Made by a program: the position numbers and the translations under genes
Part shown: positions 50,330-60,613 of the stretch, in pieces
How the letters are laid out: every line of letters starts with the position of its first letter
Numbering within the stretch: position 1 is the stretch's first letter
Notes under the pieces: generated by a model
The model's database searches: none
What the model was told of the DNA's origin: nothing
What the model saw: only the letters and a program-made list of their open reading frames with translations
NCBI GenBank assembly: GCA_963575745.1
Contig: CAUYUJ010004531.1
Location: 1 to 64,000 of the forward strand
Origin: Prorocentrum cordatum
Taxonomy: Eukaryota; Sar; Dinophyceae; Prorocentrales; Prorocentraceae
Length of the DNA: 64,000 bases
Direction: 5' to 3'

Positions 50330-50815
50330 TTGGCGGCCTCCCGGCCTCGGGATGCTCACCAGCACGCGCCCTCCAGCAGCTGCGCCTCGGCGAGGCCTCT
50401 GGGCACCGGGGGACAGCGGAGGGGGCGAACATATGCTCAGAGGGGGGGGAGCCTCTTCGGGGCTTCAGGGTGTCCTCCCCCCCTCCTCCTCCTCCTCCTC
50501 CTCCTCCTCCTCCTCCTCCTCCTCCTCCTCCTCCTCCTCCTCCTCCTCCTCCTCCTCCTCCTCCTCCTCGGTTCTCGGCAGCCTTCCGGCCCCGGGATGC
50601 CCTCCAGCAGCTGCGCCTCGCCGGGAGCGTCTCGGGGGGGGGGGGCCCGAGGCGGCCCGAGCGGCCGCCAGGGACCCGAGCCGCGGCCCGAAAGTCAGGC
50701 GTGGCAGCGACAGGGGGGTGGCAGCGACGGGGGGGCACGGGCTGAGGGAGGGGGGGGGGCTGCGTCGCTCCCCGATCGCCCCTTCATCGCCGACGGGGGC
50801 CCGGCAGTCAAGCAT
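50330..50815. repeat. Two family T-like units separated by a TCC tract
   Basis: GCCTCGGGATGCTCACCAG...CAGCAGCTGCGCCTCGGCGA at 50341 and CCCCGGGATGCCCTCCAGCA-GCTGCGCCTCGCC at 50590, with a long TCC tract at 50481-50570 between. Confidence 0.6.
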
Positions 50816-50819
50816 TGAC

Positions 50820-50992
50820 CAAGGGCTCCCACGAGGGCGCGAAGTTATTCGCGCTTCGCGCTTCGCGGTCCTCGTTCCTTCTCCCCCTCCTCCTCGTCCT
50901 CCTTTTCTCCCTTTGGGGGGGCGGCGCGAGAGCGCGAAGTTATTCGCGCTTCGCGCTTCCCGGAGCGCGAAACGCGAAGTTGGGAGCCCTTG
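50820..50992. mobile_element. Family G TIR element, copy 1
   Basis: CAAGGGCTCCCACGAGGGCG ... GAAGTTGGGAGCCCTTG. TTGAC at 50815-50819 and 50993-50997 is an exact 5-bp target duplication. The interior has GAAGTTATTCGCGCTTCGCG twice around a TCC core. Confidence 0.9.
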
Positions 50993-51030
50993 TTGACGAA
51001 GCGTCCTGGCTCGCCTACAGCCCCACCAAA

Positions 51031-51178
51031 CAATGTTCTGAGAACCTTTTAGGTGGTTTCCACGACATGTTCTCAGAACATGTCTGGCTGATATTGTCTC
51101 GTTTTAACACATTGGGCTTCTGTTCTACGAACATTGGTTTTGTTCTTAGAACACTTTTGGGTTCTAAGAACATTCCGT
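51031..51178. repeat. Foldback with AATGTTCTNAGAACC ends
   Basis: AATGTTCTGAGAACCTTTTAGG at the left pairs with the reverse complement of TTTTGGGTTCTAAGAACATT at the right. Internal palindromes TGTTCTCAGAACA and TGTTCTTAGAACA. Confidence 0.85.
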
Positions 51179-51179
51179 G

Positions 51180-51980
51180 GTATGACTATAGGAATGCCGG
51201 GACGGTCGGCCCCTGCTCAAGACAGCCCAAGGCCCCCATCCAGGGACGTGCGTGCGGATCCGCTCTCGGGGCCGTCGTGGGCGCATCGCCGGGTCCGAGT
51301 GGACGTTGCCTCCCCTGTGCTGGCCCCCCCTGCCGCTCGGCCTCGAGAAGCGCGACTGTGCTCATGAAGGGTCCCTTCCTCCTGTGCTCTGTGGGCGAAG
51401 GTGGGAGGGAGAGGGGGAGGGAGGGCGAGGGGAGGGGGTTGGGAGAGGGAGGGAGACGGAGAGGGGGAGGCAGGGACAGGGAGAGGGAGAGGGAGAGGGA
51501 GAGGGAGGGAGAGGGAGAGGGAGGGCGAGGGAGAGGGAGAGAGAAAGAGGGAGAGGGAAAGGAGAACAGGGACCCAGACGTTCAAGGACTTTTTTTTTCA
51601 AGCCGCGGCCCCAGAGTTCTGGACCCTTCCCCAGTGCTGACTCTCCGCCCCCGACCCATTTTCGTTGTCAGTGGGCCCCGAAAACTGCCAGCGGCGGCCG
51701 AGCTGTGTACGAACAGCGCCGGGATCGAAAACATCTACCGCGGACTGGCCAGGGAGGGAGAGTGAGGGGGGAGGGGAGGGTGGGGGGAAAGGAGAGGGAG
51801 GGAGAAGGGGAAGGGAGAGCAGAGGGTTGACGATGCGACGGGCGGCTTCGCGGCGTGCGTGCTCGATATCATCGCTGCCCGGCTCTGGCCCTGCGTAACT
51901 AGCCAGAACGGGCGAGAGGAAGATAAAAAGCAGATGGTCGCCACACTCTAGAGGCAAACTATGCCGACATAGAGCAAGCA
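51180..51980. other. GAGGGA purine tract and unassigned sequence
   Basis: 51400-51570 is a GAGAGGGAGAGGG tract; 51740-51830 is GGGAGG-rich. No gene. Confidence 0.5.
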
Positions 51981-51984
51981 TTCA

Positions 51985-52172
51985 GGGGCAACGATAGGGG
52001 AGGATAGGCATAGGGTGGGATCCATCGACCCCCAATCGCCCATTGATCGCCGATAGGGGCCCGATGGCCCCAACCTGCACAGGAAGGTCCGGATTCACTA
52101 TCGGGGACCTGTCACCGATCTATCGGTGGTGTATCGCCGATTCCAGGTCGATGCATCCCCCCTATAACCCCA
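51985..52172. repeat. Family F element
   Basis: GGGGCAACGATAGGGG start, then ATCGACCCCCAATCGCCCAT, TGATCGCCGATAGGGGCCCG, ACCGATCTATCGG, ATCGCCGATTCCAGGTCGAT and CCTATAACCCC end. Colinear with 55732-55912. Confidence 0.75.
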
Positions 52173-52229
52173 GGAAGCATTTAAGAACCCCCCCTCCGGC
52201 AAATCGATAACCCTTCCGCACCATCATCC

Positions 52230-52236
52230 ATATCCG

Positions 52237-52295
<59 letters not shown>

Positions 52296-52375
52296 GCATC
52301 AGCATCAGCATCAGCATCAGCATCATCATCAGCATCATCATCATCATCCTCATCATCATCATCATCATCGTGTCC
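52230..52375. repeat. ATC/CAT trinucleotide microsatellite
   Basis: About 135 bp of CATCAT with AGC-ATC variants. Confidence 0.95.
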
Positions 52376-52963
52376 GGGTGCTACAGCTATCGTTCGGTTA
52401 TTTCGGCCCTTCGGAATATCGAATAAAAAATGCGGTGCTACGATATCGCCGGGGGGGGGGTCTTAAATGCTTCCCGGGGTTATGCGAGTCCCCTTCGACC
52501 GTTGCCCCCCGAGCGTGTTCGAGCCACGCACGGCTGCAGAAGCAGAAACACAGCTCCGAGCGAGCAGTGACGGTGCCGAGCCAGACCAGCCCGAAGCGCC
52601 AGAGTCCCGCGCGCGAGGGGGAAAGAGAGCCTGCCAGGCGAGAGGGAGCGGGAGGAAGGTGTGAGGTGATGACCCACCGGAGAGAGGGTGTCCCAGGCGC
52701 GGGACGATAATACTACACATGTTATTTACAGCAATAATAAGAACATCACGAATCATATTAATACCAAGAAGAGCAGCACAAACAATACAAACAATGCTTG
52801 GAATACTCAGGCTCAGAGGGGCCTTCTAACAGGGCTCGGGAGTCCCCCAGCCCCCAGCCTTCTGAGAAGCTGTCTGAGCCTTCCCCGAGGACGCTGGGAA
52901 CTTCTCAGAAGGCCGGAAGGCTTCTGAGAAGCCCCGCCGCCTTCTGAGCGGGCCTTCTGCTTC
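52376..52963. other. Unassigned, with CTTCTGAGAAG palindromes
   Basis: 52380-52800 unassigned. 52806-52960 holds repeated CCTTCTGAGAAGC / CTTCTCAGAAGG palindromes and GGGCCTTCT ends. It abuts family G copy 2, whose target site GCTTC lies in this repeat. Confidence 0.5.
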
Positions 52964-53128
52964 CAAGGGCTCCCCCGAGGGCGCGAAGTTATTCGCGCTT
53001 CGCGCTTCGCGGTCCTCGTTTCTCCTCCCCCTCCTCCTCGTCCTCCTTTTCTCCCTTTGGGGGGGCGGCGCGAGAGCGCGAAGTTATTCGCGCTTCGCGG
53101 AGCGCGAAGCGCGAAGTTGGGAGCCCTA
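52964..53128. mobile_element. Family G TIR element, copy 2
   Basis: CAAGGGCTCCCCCGAGGGCG ... GCGAAGTTGGGAGCCCTA; GCTTC at 52959-52963 and 53129-53133 is the target duplication. Nearly identical to copy 1 in the first 130 bp, with an 8-bp deletion in the right arm. Confidence 0.9.
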
Positions 53129-53133
53129 GCTTC

Positions 53134-54115
53134 TCTCTCCCCCCCTCCTTCTCGCTCGTCGCCGACATCTCAAACAGACTTCGCTCACCCGGGCAGGGCG
53201 CTCGCCGCAGACACATCAAGCACACCTTCGCTCTCTGGGGCAGGGGGCAGACCTTGCCTCCCAACGGGGAGAGCCCTCCCTTCCACGCCCACTCACTCGC
53301 TCACAGAGGGGGCCGGGGGCTGACCCTCCCTCCCACGGGGAAGTGCCCTCCCTCCACGATCCCTCGATGGCGACACCGCTGGCGCCTGCGAAGGTGGCGG
53401 CGACGACATTCCAGGTGCACCGACGATCAGGAGCGAAACAAGGACGTACATGTACATGAATCCCCGCTGGTTTCGAGAGCACGCATTGCCCAAATGTTCG
53501 TATAACGCGGCGGGTCTCGCGAATCGAGGGGCCGTGTTCATGTACATAGCTGGGCGCGTACGTCCTTTGTGGGCTCCCTAGACGAGACAAGGAGGAGCCC
53601 GAGGGACCGAAGGTGGCGGCGCGCAGGGACACGTGCCCTCTCGCTGCTGGGCAGGGCCGGCAGCGGCAGCCGCGCGCGCCATCGCTCCTGGACCTGCCAG
53701 GCCGAGCCGTCGGACACGTGCGCCTCCGGCCCCCAGGATCGAGTATAGCGAGGACCTTCCTCGCTCCTCCTCTCGATCCTCGGTTCTCCTCCTCCTCCCC
53801 CTCCTCCTCCTCCTCCTCCTCCTCCTCCTCCTCCTCCTCCTCCTCGGGTGCGGCCTCTGGCGTGGCCCGCGCCCGCGACCGCTGGCAGCGCGCCCCCTCG
53901 GCGCCGCAGCACCACGGGGCCACGGGGCGAAGGGCCGCGAGGGCACCCGGGCAGCGGGCCGACGCCGCGGCAGGTGCCGCGCGCAGGGCCGCGCGCGGAG
54001 CGCCCCCGCTGCCGTGCGGCGTGCCGCGCCGGCGCCCGCGCAGAGGCCGCCGCTCGGGCCGGCCGTCTCCCCGGGCCGGCAGGCCGCCGCTCGCCCTGAC
54101 TCGGGAGCCTTGAGA
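53134..54115. other. GC-rich unassigned sequence with a TCC tract
   Basis: 53790-53850 is TCC. 53850-54110 is very GC-rich with all frames open, so no coding claim is made. Confidence 0.35.
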
Positions 54116-54116
54116 C

Positions 54117-54331
54117 GGGGGTCAATCCAGACGGGGGTCAGCCAGGGCGCCAGATCCTGCAGGATCCTGCGAAGATTCCCTCTGGCTGACCCGGGTCAGG
54201 GAGCCGCTCGTGGCCGCGAGGCGGCCGCGCGTATTGGTTGACCCGGGTTCGCGAAGATCTGCGTTGCAGTTTTTTTATCCTGCATTGCAGTTTTTGGTTT
54301 CCCGCTGACCCGGGTCTGGATTGACCCGGGT
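54117..54331. repeat. Foldback with TGACCCGGGTC motifs
   Basis: GACGGGGGTCAATCCAGACG-GGGGTCAGCC at the left pairs with the reverse complement of GCTGACCCGGGTCTGGATTG-ACCCGGGTCA at the right. Additional TGACCCGGGT copies inside. Confidence 0.75.
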
Positions 54332-54379
54332 CAGAAGATCCCCGACTCACTGACTCCAGATCCACTGCTTCTTTTTCAG

Positions 54380-54473
54380 CCGGCTGGAAGGCGGCGCAAA
54401 CAAGAAGCAGTGGCTGTGGTCATTCTCCCGTCCCGCACTGAGCCAGCTCCAGACCTGCCTCGAACACCGTTGA
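54380..54473 (+). CDS. Putative terminal exon, 30 codons
   Basis: The acceptor CTGCTTCTTTTTCAG is followed, after one base, by RLEGGANKKQWLWSFSRPAL-SQLQTCLEHR and TGA at 54471-54473. Good polypyrimidine acceptor and protein-like composition. No family can be named from so short a piece. Confidence 0.4.
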
Positions 54474-54631
54474 GACCGTGCCCAGCCCGGACGGCGCCGG
54501 GGGCCGCGCGGGCTCCCGTGGCATGAGGCACCAGAGAGAGGCCCGGGAGGCGGCGCGCGGCCTCGGGCGAGGACCCAGAGGTCCGATGCCGTGAGTTTTT
54601 CGATGCGCGATCCCCGGAAGTCTCGACCCAT

Positions 54632-54890
54632 CCCTGACTCCAGATCCGCCCTACTTTGGCTTTTTTCCCAACTTAAAACTGCGTCGGAAATCCACCTGTA
54701 AGAGGCGGAAAAAGTGGGGCGGAAATTGCTGCACCCAGCATGAAGTAGGGCGGAAACCCACAGAAGTCGGGCGGAAACAGCAGCAGGAGAGTAGGGCGGA
54801 AATTGGCATCAGCGGGGCTTGAAAAGTGAGGCGGAAATTCCAAGCCCTACTCACGAACTTCCCCAAAGGAGGGCGGATCCGGGGTCAGGG
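54632..54890. mobile_element. TIR element with 28-bp ends and GTAGGGCGGAAAT repeats
   Basis: CCCTGACTCCAGATCCGCCC-TACTTTGG and, reversed, CCCTGACCCCGGATCCGCCC-TCCTTTGG. CCCAT at 54627-54631 and 54892-54896 (one extra C) is a likely target duplication. The interior carries about five GTAGGGCGGAAA / GGCGGAAATT motifs. Confidence 0.85.
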
Positions 54891-54985
54891 CCCCATCGCG
54901 CCGCGCTGAGGCCGGGGGAGGGATTGCCCAGACGAGCCGCCGCGGATCCCGCACAGCAGCGCTCGGCGGCCGTGGGCGCGCCCGC

Positions 54986-55170
54986 CCCAGACCCCCGACG
55001 TCATGATTTTTTCATGACGCGACCCCCAGAGGTCCGGACCCATTCCCCGGGACCGGTTTGTCATCCTGAGTCGTTTTTTGACGCTCCCGAGGCCCGGTGA
55101 GGGCCCCCCGAGGCCGAAAATGGCGAAAAACCTTCCGTCGTGATTTTTTCATTACTCGAGGGGGTCTGGG
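54986..55170 (-). mobile_element. Family A element, inverted copy
   Basis: CCCAGACCCCCGACGTCATG ... ATTACTCGAGGGGGTCTGGG. About 185 bp, the reverse complement of the copies at 46195 and 60954, with CCGAGGCCGAAAATGGCGAA and GGGACCGGTTTGTCATCCTG inside. Confidence 0.9.
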
Positions 55171-55506
55171 GCCGGAGTCCTGCCGTCGGCGGGTCGCGCG
55201 CCGCCCCGCGTCCGCTTCGGCGGGCCCGACGCCCGCGTGCGGATCCGGCGCCGCCCTGACGGCGCCTCCATGGCGACGTCCCCGGCGCTCTGCGCGCGCC
55301 GGGGTCGGGGGCGGAAAAGAGGGGGGTGATGACTAGGGGGGGGTGGATATCATGTCGTGGGCCATGATTTTTCCCCAGATTCCATGGCGCCTCTTCTTAT
55401 TTTATTGCATCCCTGGCCCCCCCGCTGGGCCGCGCACATGCCGCCGGTCATGATTTGCATCCCCCCCTCTTGGACGCCCCCCTCTTTGCCGCTCCCGATC
55501 CAAGAA

Positions 55507-55670
55507 TCAGGGGGGAAAAGAACACACAGACACAATTCATCGTCGCCTCCCAGGAACATACGGGAAAGTGTGGGAAGTGGAGGGGAAGACAGGCACCCAG
55601 AAACTGTGGGGAAAGTATGGGGAGTCTTTGAGTTTGTGTGTATTTCTTGGTGTGTCCCAGTTTCCCTTCA
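55507..55670 (+). mobile_element. Family B element, copy 2, inserted in a family E relic
   Basis: 164 bp; AAGAA at 55502-55506 and 55671-55675. Left flank GATCCAAGAA and right flank CTCCGCGCGGACC join into the family E sequence GATCCAAGAAGCCCGCGCGG seen intact at 60456. Confidence 0.9.
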
Positions 55671-55731
55671 AAGAACTCCGCGCGGACCGGCGAAAGTTTC
55701 AGTTGATGCCGCTTCTTGTTCCTCCAATCAT

Positions 55732-55912
55732 GGGCAACGATAGGAGCGATGGGCATAGGGAGGATGCATCGACCCCCAATCGCTCATTGATCGCCGATGG
55801 GGGTCTAACAGCCGAACCCCGCCCAGGAAGGTGCGGATTCGCTATCGGGGCCCATCGCCGATCTATCGACGATGCATCGCCGATTCCAAGTCGATGCACC
55901 CTATCGTTGCCC
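55732..55912. mobile_element. Family F element, most complete copy
   Basis: GGGCAACGATAGG and CCTATCGTTGCCC as inverted ends, with GATGCATCGACCCCCAATCG and its near-inverse near the other end, and internal GATCGCCGATGG / CGCCGATCTATCGACGATGC palindromes. Confidence 0.8.
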
Positions 55913-56277
55913 CTCGTAGAACCAACCGACGGGAAAGTTACAGATGCGGTTGTCTGCCCGGTCTGCTGGGGGTTCCCACTGCTGGGGGGCAAGCAAGCAG
56001 TCCGATCGAGTCAAAGTTCGGCCCGGGATCGGGCGCGACTGCGTGAGACTTCGAGCATCACTGTTGGTGCTCGATTGAAAATTGCACGAAGTCGTCTTCG
56101 TGCGTTGTTAAATCATTGGTCAGTGCTGCTTCTAGCCAGTCTGTTCCAAAATAAGCGTTCGAGGATCTTCGCAAATAGTCATCCCATCTCACTGCGGGTC
56201 GCCCACGCCCACGTCCAGCCCCAGGAAGAGTTGCAGGGGGATGCCAACGAGATAATCTTGCAGGCCAGCTACGGTAG
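55913..56277. other. Unassigned sequence
   Basis: Moderate GC, no simple repeats, open frames on both strands without support. Confidence 0.3.
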
Positions 56278-56456
56278 GTTCGCGTCGTGTCGACTCGCGG
56301 CGACCCCAGCGCGGGCGTTCAAGGTTGAACGCCGCCGGCGACCCAGAATCGATCGATGTTGAACGATTGGACGTTGCGGAGACGGCCGATCGTTCAAGGT
56401 TGAACGATCCCTGCGGTGTCAAAAACCAACGCTGGGGTCGGCACGACACGAACCCG
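56278..56456. repeat. Foldback with CGTTCAAGGTTGAACG palindromes
   Basis: GGTTCGCGTCGTGTCG and CGACCCCAGCG at the left pair with the right arm (CGCTGGGGTCGGCACGACACGAACC). Two internal CGTTCAAGGTTGAACG palindromes at about 56318 and 56392. Confidence 0.8.
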
Positions 56457-56581
56457 CCGTATCCCTGTACTGAGACTGGGCCAGCTGGCGCTGAGAGGAG
56501 AGGGGGACGGGCGGGAAAGGGAGAGGTCGAGTGCACCAAAAGGGCGGTGTGTCCAGGTCTGTGGGGCGCGAGCGCCCACAA

Positions 56582-56744
56582 TCAGGAGGGAAAGAAACAC
56601 ACAGACACAATGAATCGTCGACTCCCAGGAAAATATGCAAAAATATGGGAAGTGGTGGGGAAGACAAAAACCCAGAAAATATGGGAAAATATGGGGGATA
56701 TTTTTATTTGTGTGTATTTATTTGTGTGTTCCAGTTCCCCTTCA
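56582..56744 (+). mobile_element. Family B element, copy 3
   Basis: 163 bp; TCAGGAGGGAAAGAAACACA ... TGTTCCAGTTCCCCTTCA; CACAA at 56577-56581 and 56745-56749. Confidence 0.95.
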
Positions 56745-57069
56745 CACAAGGCCTGCCTCGCCAGGCGGGAGGTGTCGCACCCGGAGCGGCAGGGGCGGCC
56801 GAAGAAGAGACCTCCCCCTGGCGCGGTCAAGAGGACCCCGACCGGAACGCAGCGACGGGACGTGGCGATGAAGTGGGAGGAGGAGGAGGGAGGAGGAGAG
56901 GGAGGAGGAGGGAGGAGGAGGGAGGAGGAGGGAGGAGGAGGAAGGAGGAGCACGTGCCACGCCCTCCCTGCGGCACCCCCGAGATAGAAAGAGGATGCTC
57001 CGGCCTCTAGCGCGCCCCGGCGCGCGCGCCTCGGAGCTCAGAGAAAAGAGTGGCGCCGCGTTGGGGCAT

Positions 57070-57235
57070 TGAAGGGGCCCCAGGACACACAAATAAATAC
57101 ACACGAATAAAAAAAAATGCCCTATATTTTCAATATTTTCTGGGTTTTTGTCCTCCCGCCCAATTCCCAGATTTTCCCATATTCTCTTGGGGATCGACGA
57201 TTCATTGTGTCTGTGTGTGTTTTTTTCCCTCCTGA
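57070..57235 (-). mobile_element. Family B element, copy 4 (inverted)
   Basis: 166 bp; TGAAGGGGCCCCAGGACACA ... TTCCCTCCTGA; GGCAT at 57065-57069 and 57236-57240. On the plus strand a GC-AG intron placement (GCATTG...CCTGAG) is possible. It would join open frames reading KSGAALG and HPRQRPKAFAVERFARRSHR, a weak hint of an exonised context. Confidence 0.95.
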
Positions 57236-57396
57236 GGCATCCCCGTCAGCGGCCCAAGGCGTTTGCCGTGGAACGGTTTGCCAGGCGTTCTCACAGGGCG
57301 CAAGTCAGTGAAGGTGCTAGCGGTTGTTGCGCTGGCTGTGAGACGGGAGAGGGAGAAGAATAGGGAGAAAGAGAGGGAGACGGAGAGCGGAGAGGG

Positions 57397-57609
57397 GAGG
57401 GCAAGCTAGGTGCGCTCGCGTCATATCTGACGTCCTACCCCTCCCTCCCATCCCTTCCCATGGCGCTGATTTTCTCTATCCGCGGACGCGTGTCGTAGCG
57501 GACCTGTGGCTCCGCGCGCGCGTGCGTAGTGGGTGGTGGTGCACGTGCGTGCGTGCGTGCGTGTGTGCGTGGTTGTCGTGGTGGTGGTGGTGGTGGTGGT
57601 GGTGGGTGG

Positions 57610-57640
<31 letters not shown>

Positions 57641-58095
57641 GGTGGTGGTGGTGCTGGTGGTGCTGGTGGGTACTGGTGCTGGTGCTGGTGGTGTGCTGTG
57701 GTGGTGGTGGTGGTGGTGGTGGTGGTGGTGGTGGTGGTGGTGGTGGTGGTGCGGCGCGGTGGTGGCGGGCGGATGGGCGCGCGAGAAAAAGGCCCGCGCT
57801 GGGGCGAGAACGCCATCCTGAACGACGGAGGCCAAACACCGATCCGAAAATGAGGCCCACGCTGCAGCGGGAGCACGATTCGGAACGATTCGGGAGCAGA
57901 AATGAGGCCGGCGCCTCAACGAGAGCAGCATTTTGGGAAAAAATGACGCCGGCGCCTCAGCGAGAGTCGTTTCCCGGGATTTCCCGGGGATCTTGTGTGT
58001 TAAAAAACAGTACGCGGAGGGTGCGCGGCCATCACCCGGACGCCATCAGGGGAAGAGGGAGAGTATATTCATATTGAGTAATTGTAGAGGGAGAG
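57397..58095 (+). repeat. Family N repeat, copy 1, with GGT microsatellite core
   Basis: GCTAGGTGCGCTCGCGTCAT, CATCCCTTCCCATGGCGCTG, CCGCGGACGCGTGTCGTAGC, then CGTGCGTG and a GGT/GGTGCT run (57575-57750), then GGGGCGAGAACGCCATCCTG, GATCCGAAAATGAGGCCCAC, CGGCGCCTCAACGAGAGCAG, CGGCGCCTCAGCGAGAGTCG, GTACGCGGAGGGTGCGCGGC and AGTATATTCATATTGAGTAA. Confidence 0.9.
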
Positions 58096-58124
58096 GAGAG
58101 GGACAGGGAGAGAGAGAGCGAGAA

Positions 58125-58900
58125 GGAGGTGGAACAGGGCAGGCTATGTGCGCTCGCGCCATATCTGGCATCTCATTCCTCGCTCCCATCCCTTCCCATT
58201 GGACCGAATTTTCGCTGGCCGCGGACGCGTGTCATAGCCGACCTGGAACTCCAACAAAAAGACCCCATCGTGTTGTGGGCAGCCGGCAAAGGGGAGCTAG
58301 TGCGACCCTGGGAGCCTTTGTGGCCACTGGGACCTGTGAGACATGTGGGACTTGTGGGAGTTGTGGGACTTGTGGGAACTGTGGGACTTGTGGAAACTGT
58401 GTGACCTGTGGCACTGGCGGGCGTGCCCTGTGGGACCTGGGGGGCCTCTGTGGGACCTGTGATACAAGCGCCACCTCTGGGACCTATGGGACCTGTGGGA
58501 ATTGTGGGACCTATGGGACCTGCGGGTCCTGTGGGACCTGTGGCACCGGCGGGACGTGTGGGACCTGCGGGGCTTCTGTGGGACCTGTGAGAGTTGTTAC
58601 TGTTTGGTATCTGCGGGGCCTATCGGGCTCATGGGACCTGCGAGACCTGTGGGATCCAGAAGAGAAAAGTGGCCAACGCTGGGGCGGGAGCGCTATTCTG
58701 AGCGAAGGGAGCGCAGCGCCGATCCGAAAATGAGGGCACTGCTGCAGCGGGAACACCACTTTGAAGAACCGGCTACAATCGGATCGCAGAACTGCTCGAG
58801 ACATCTAAACTCTGCAATCCCTTGTGGGAATCACAATCTGCGGAGGGGGCGGGACATCTTCGAGACAACTCCAGGTGAGAGAGAGGAGAGCAGTCTTCGT
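58125..58900 (+). repeat. Family N repeat, copy 2, with a GGGACCTGT minisatellite core
   Basis: Left arm (GGCTATGTGCGCTCGCGCCA, CGCGGACGCGTGTCATAGCC) and right arm (CAACGCTGGGGCGGGAGCGC, CGATCCGAAAATGAGGGCAC) match copies 1 and 3. The core is a ~330-bp minisatellite of GTGGGACCTGTGGGACTTGT units instead of GGT. Confidence 0.8.
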
Positions 58901-59160
58901 TCTGTGCGCAGTGCCGTTTTTAATGCATGCTCCGCGTGCGGATCATGCATTACACATGCAGGGGTTTAGTATTAAAAACAATGATGAATTTATGCATTGA
59001 TCTGTTTATAATCTAGTCCAATGTATTAAAAACTATATCCTATATTTCTAAAAATCTTATATTTCTCAAAAACCCATATATTTGAAATCCTATATTTCCT
59101 ATTTTTGAAATCACATATTACAGAATTGGAATCCAATATTTCTAAAAATCCCATGCCATG
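58901..59160. other. AT-rich stretch
   Basis: ATTTCTAAAAATC / CCTATATTTC motifs repeat about every 25-40 bp (59035-59150). Much lower GC than the neighbours. No gene. Confidence 0.55.
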
Positions 59161-59970
59161 TATCAAAACTGCCCTGTAACTGCAGCTGCGGAGGGGCCGG
59201 AGGTGGAGGGGGATGATCGGAGGTCTGGCGGATCCCCCCCCAGCCTCGGGGGGTGGCACCGGCGGGTGGCCGGAGGGGAGGGGGACGCAAAGGGCCCTCG
59301 AGGGGCCTTTTGGGCCCCCTCGGGGCCCCCGCTGGCTCCCAAAAGGGGCCCTCGAGGGCCCCCCCGCTGGCTCCCAATCGAGGGCCCTCGAGGGCCCCTG
59401 CGGGGCCCTCCTCTTCGCCCCCCGTCCAGGTCTCCCCCTCCCACCTTAAGTGGCTAGGGGTTTCATGTTTCCAGGGTTTTTCGGTTTCTCGGGGAACTCG
59501 TGCAGGCTGCTCGCCTCCTCCTCCTCCTCCTCCTTCCTCCCTCCTCCTCCTCCTCCTCCTCTCCTCCTCCTCCTCCTCATCCTCCCCCCCCTCCTCCTCC
59601 TCCTCCTCCTCCTCCTCCTCCTCCTCCTCCTCCTCCTCCTCCTCCTCCTCCTCCTCCTCCCGCCCCCCCGCTGCCGCCCGCCGACCGACCTGCCAGGCCG
59701 TCCGGGCGAGCGGGGCCGGGGACGGACCGGCCGCTGCCCCTGGAGGGGCGCCTCGCGCAGGCCGGGCCGGGCCCGAAGGGCCGGGGCAGGGGGCCACATG
59801 CGCTGCCTGCCCTTGCCCCCCACGATTTCTGCGGGGCCACATGCGACCCCTCCCTACCCCTAACCCCTCCCCCCCCCCCCCTGCCCCCTCGGAGGTCGTG
59901 GGGGGTATAGGGGCAGGGCTCGCAGGTGGCTCCCTGCAGGGTCGGCGCGGCAGGTGGCCAGGGTCCTGGG
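59161..59970. other. GGGCCCTCGAGGG repeats and a TCC tract
   Basis: 59283-59420 has GGGCCCTCGAGGGGCC palindromic repeats with CGCTGGCTCCCAA. 59516-59660 is TCC. The flanks are GC-rich and undecided. Confidence 0.5.
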
Positions 59971-59971
59971 C

Positions 59972-60167
59972 CTCCCAGGGTGGGGGTCCGAGCAGATGCG
60001 ACCTCGGAGGATCGCGCCGCATCGCCGAGGCACCGGCGATGCGGCTCGGTGTGGAGCCCGATGCTCTCCACGCCGACGCCTCCGACGTGTCGCCGACGTC
60101 GGCGATGCGTCGGCGATGCGGCGCCATCCGCCGATCCCCATCCGCCTGGACCCCACCCAGGAGGCTT
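59972..60167. repeat. Family D repeat, best bounded copy
   Basis: CCTCCCAGGGTGGGGGTCCG-AGCAGATG at the left and, reversed, CCTCCTGGGTGGGGTCCAGG-CGGATG at the right. The interior has ATCGCCGAGGCACCGGCGAT, GGAGCCCGATGCTCTCCACG and GACGTCGGCGATGCGTCGGC. Confidence 0.75.
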
Positions 60168-60265
60168 CTGCTTGCGCGGCAGGTTCGCGCCGTGCCGACG
60201 CGGCGGCGGCCCCCCGCCGCGGGCGTCCGAGCCAGCCCCGGTGAAGGCAGAACTGCATGGGCCAT

Positions 60266-60492
60266 GACGTTTCGGAGCTCTGCGCAGACCTCCTGGGCAG
60301 GATTTTCGGAGCGTTGCTCGGATTCCCTGCTCGGATAACTTTTCGGATTTTCGGATAACTTTTCGGAGCGCTGCTCGGATTTCCTCGGTGGGCGCTGGCG
60401 CCTCCGGCGCCGCCCCAGGCGCGCTCCGCGCGCCCGGGAGCGGGGGTCCAGCGCAGATCCAAGAAGCCCGCGCGGACCTCCGACAATCAATG
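60266..60492. repeat. Family E foldback element
   Basis: TTTCGGAGCTCTGCGCAGAC ... GCGCGGACCTCCGACAA. A TTTTCGGATAACTTTTCGGA duplication lies near 60340. Contains the uninterrupted GATCCAAGAAGCCCGCGCGG corresponding to the family B insertion site at 55.5 kb. Confidence 0.7.
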
Positions 60493-60613
60493 TCTGAGCA
60501 CTGTTTTGGTTTTGATTCTCCTCTGCAGTTCGCGCCTGCTCTCGGAGGGGGTTCGGCAGTTTTCGTCGGCTCTTTGGAGGTTTTCCAGCCTCGGGGTCAT
60601 CTCCTGCCGCTGC

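Noticed and set aside
55913-56277. Possible coding exon in a non-repetitive stretch
   Set aside because: Open frames on both strands, with no domain, acceptor/donor pair or codon bias to prefer one.
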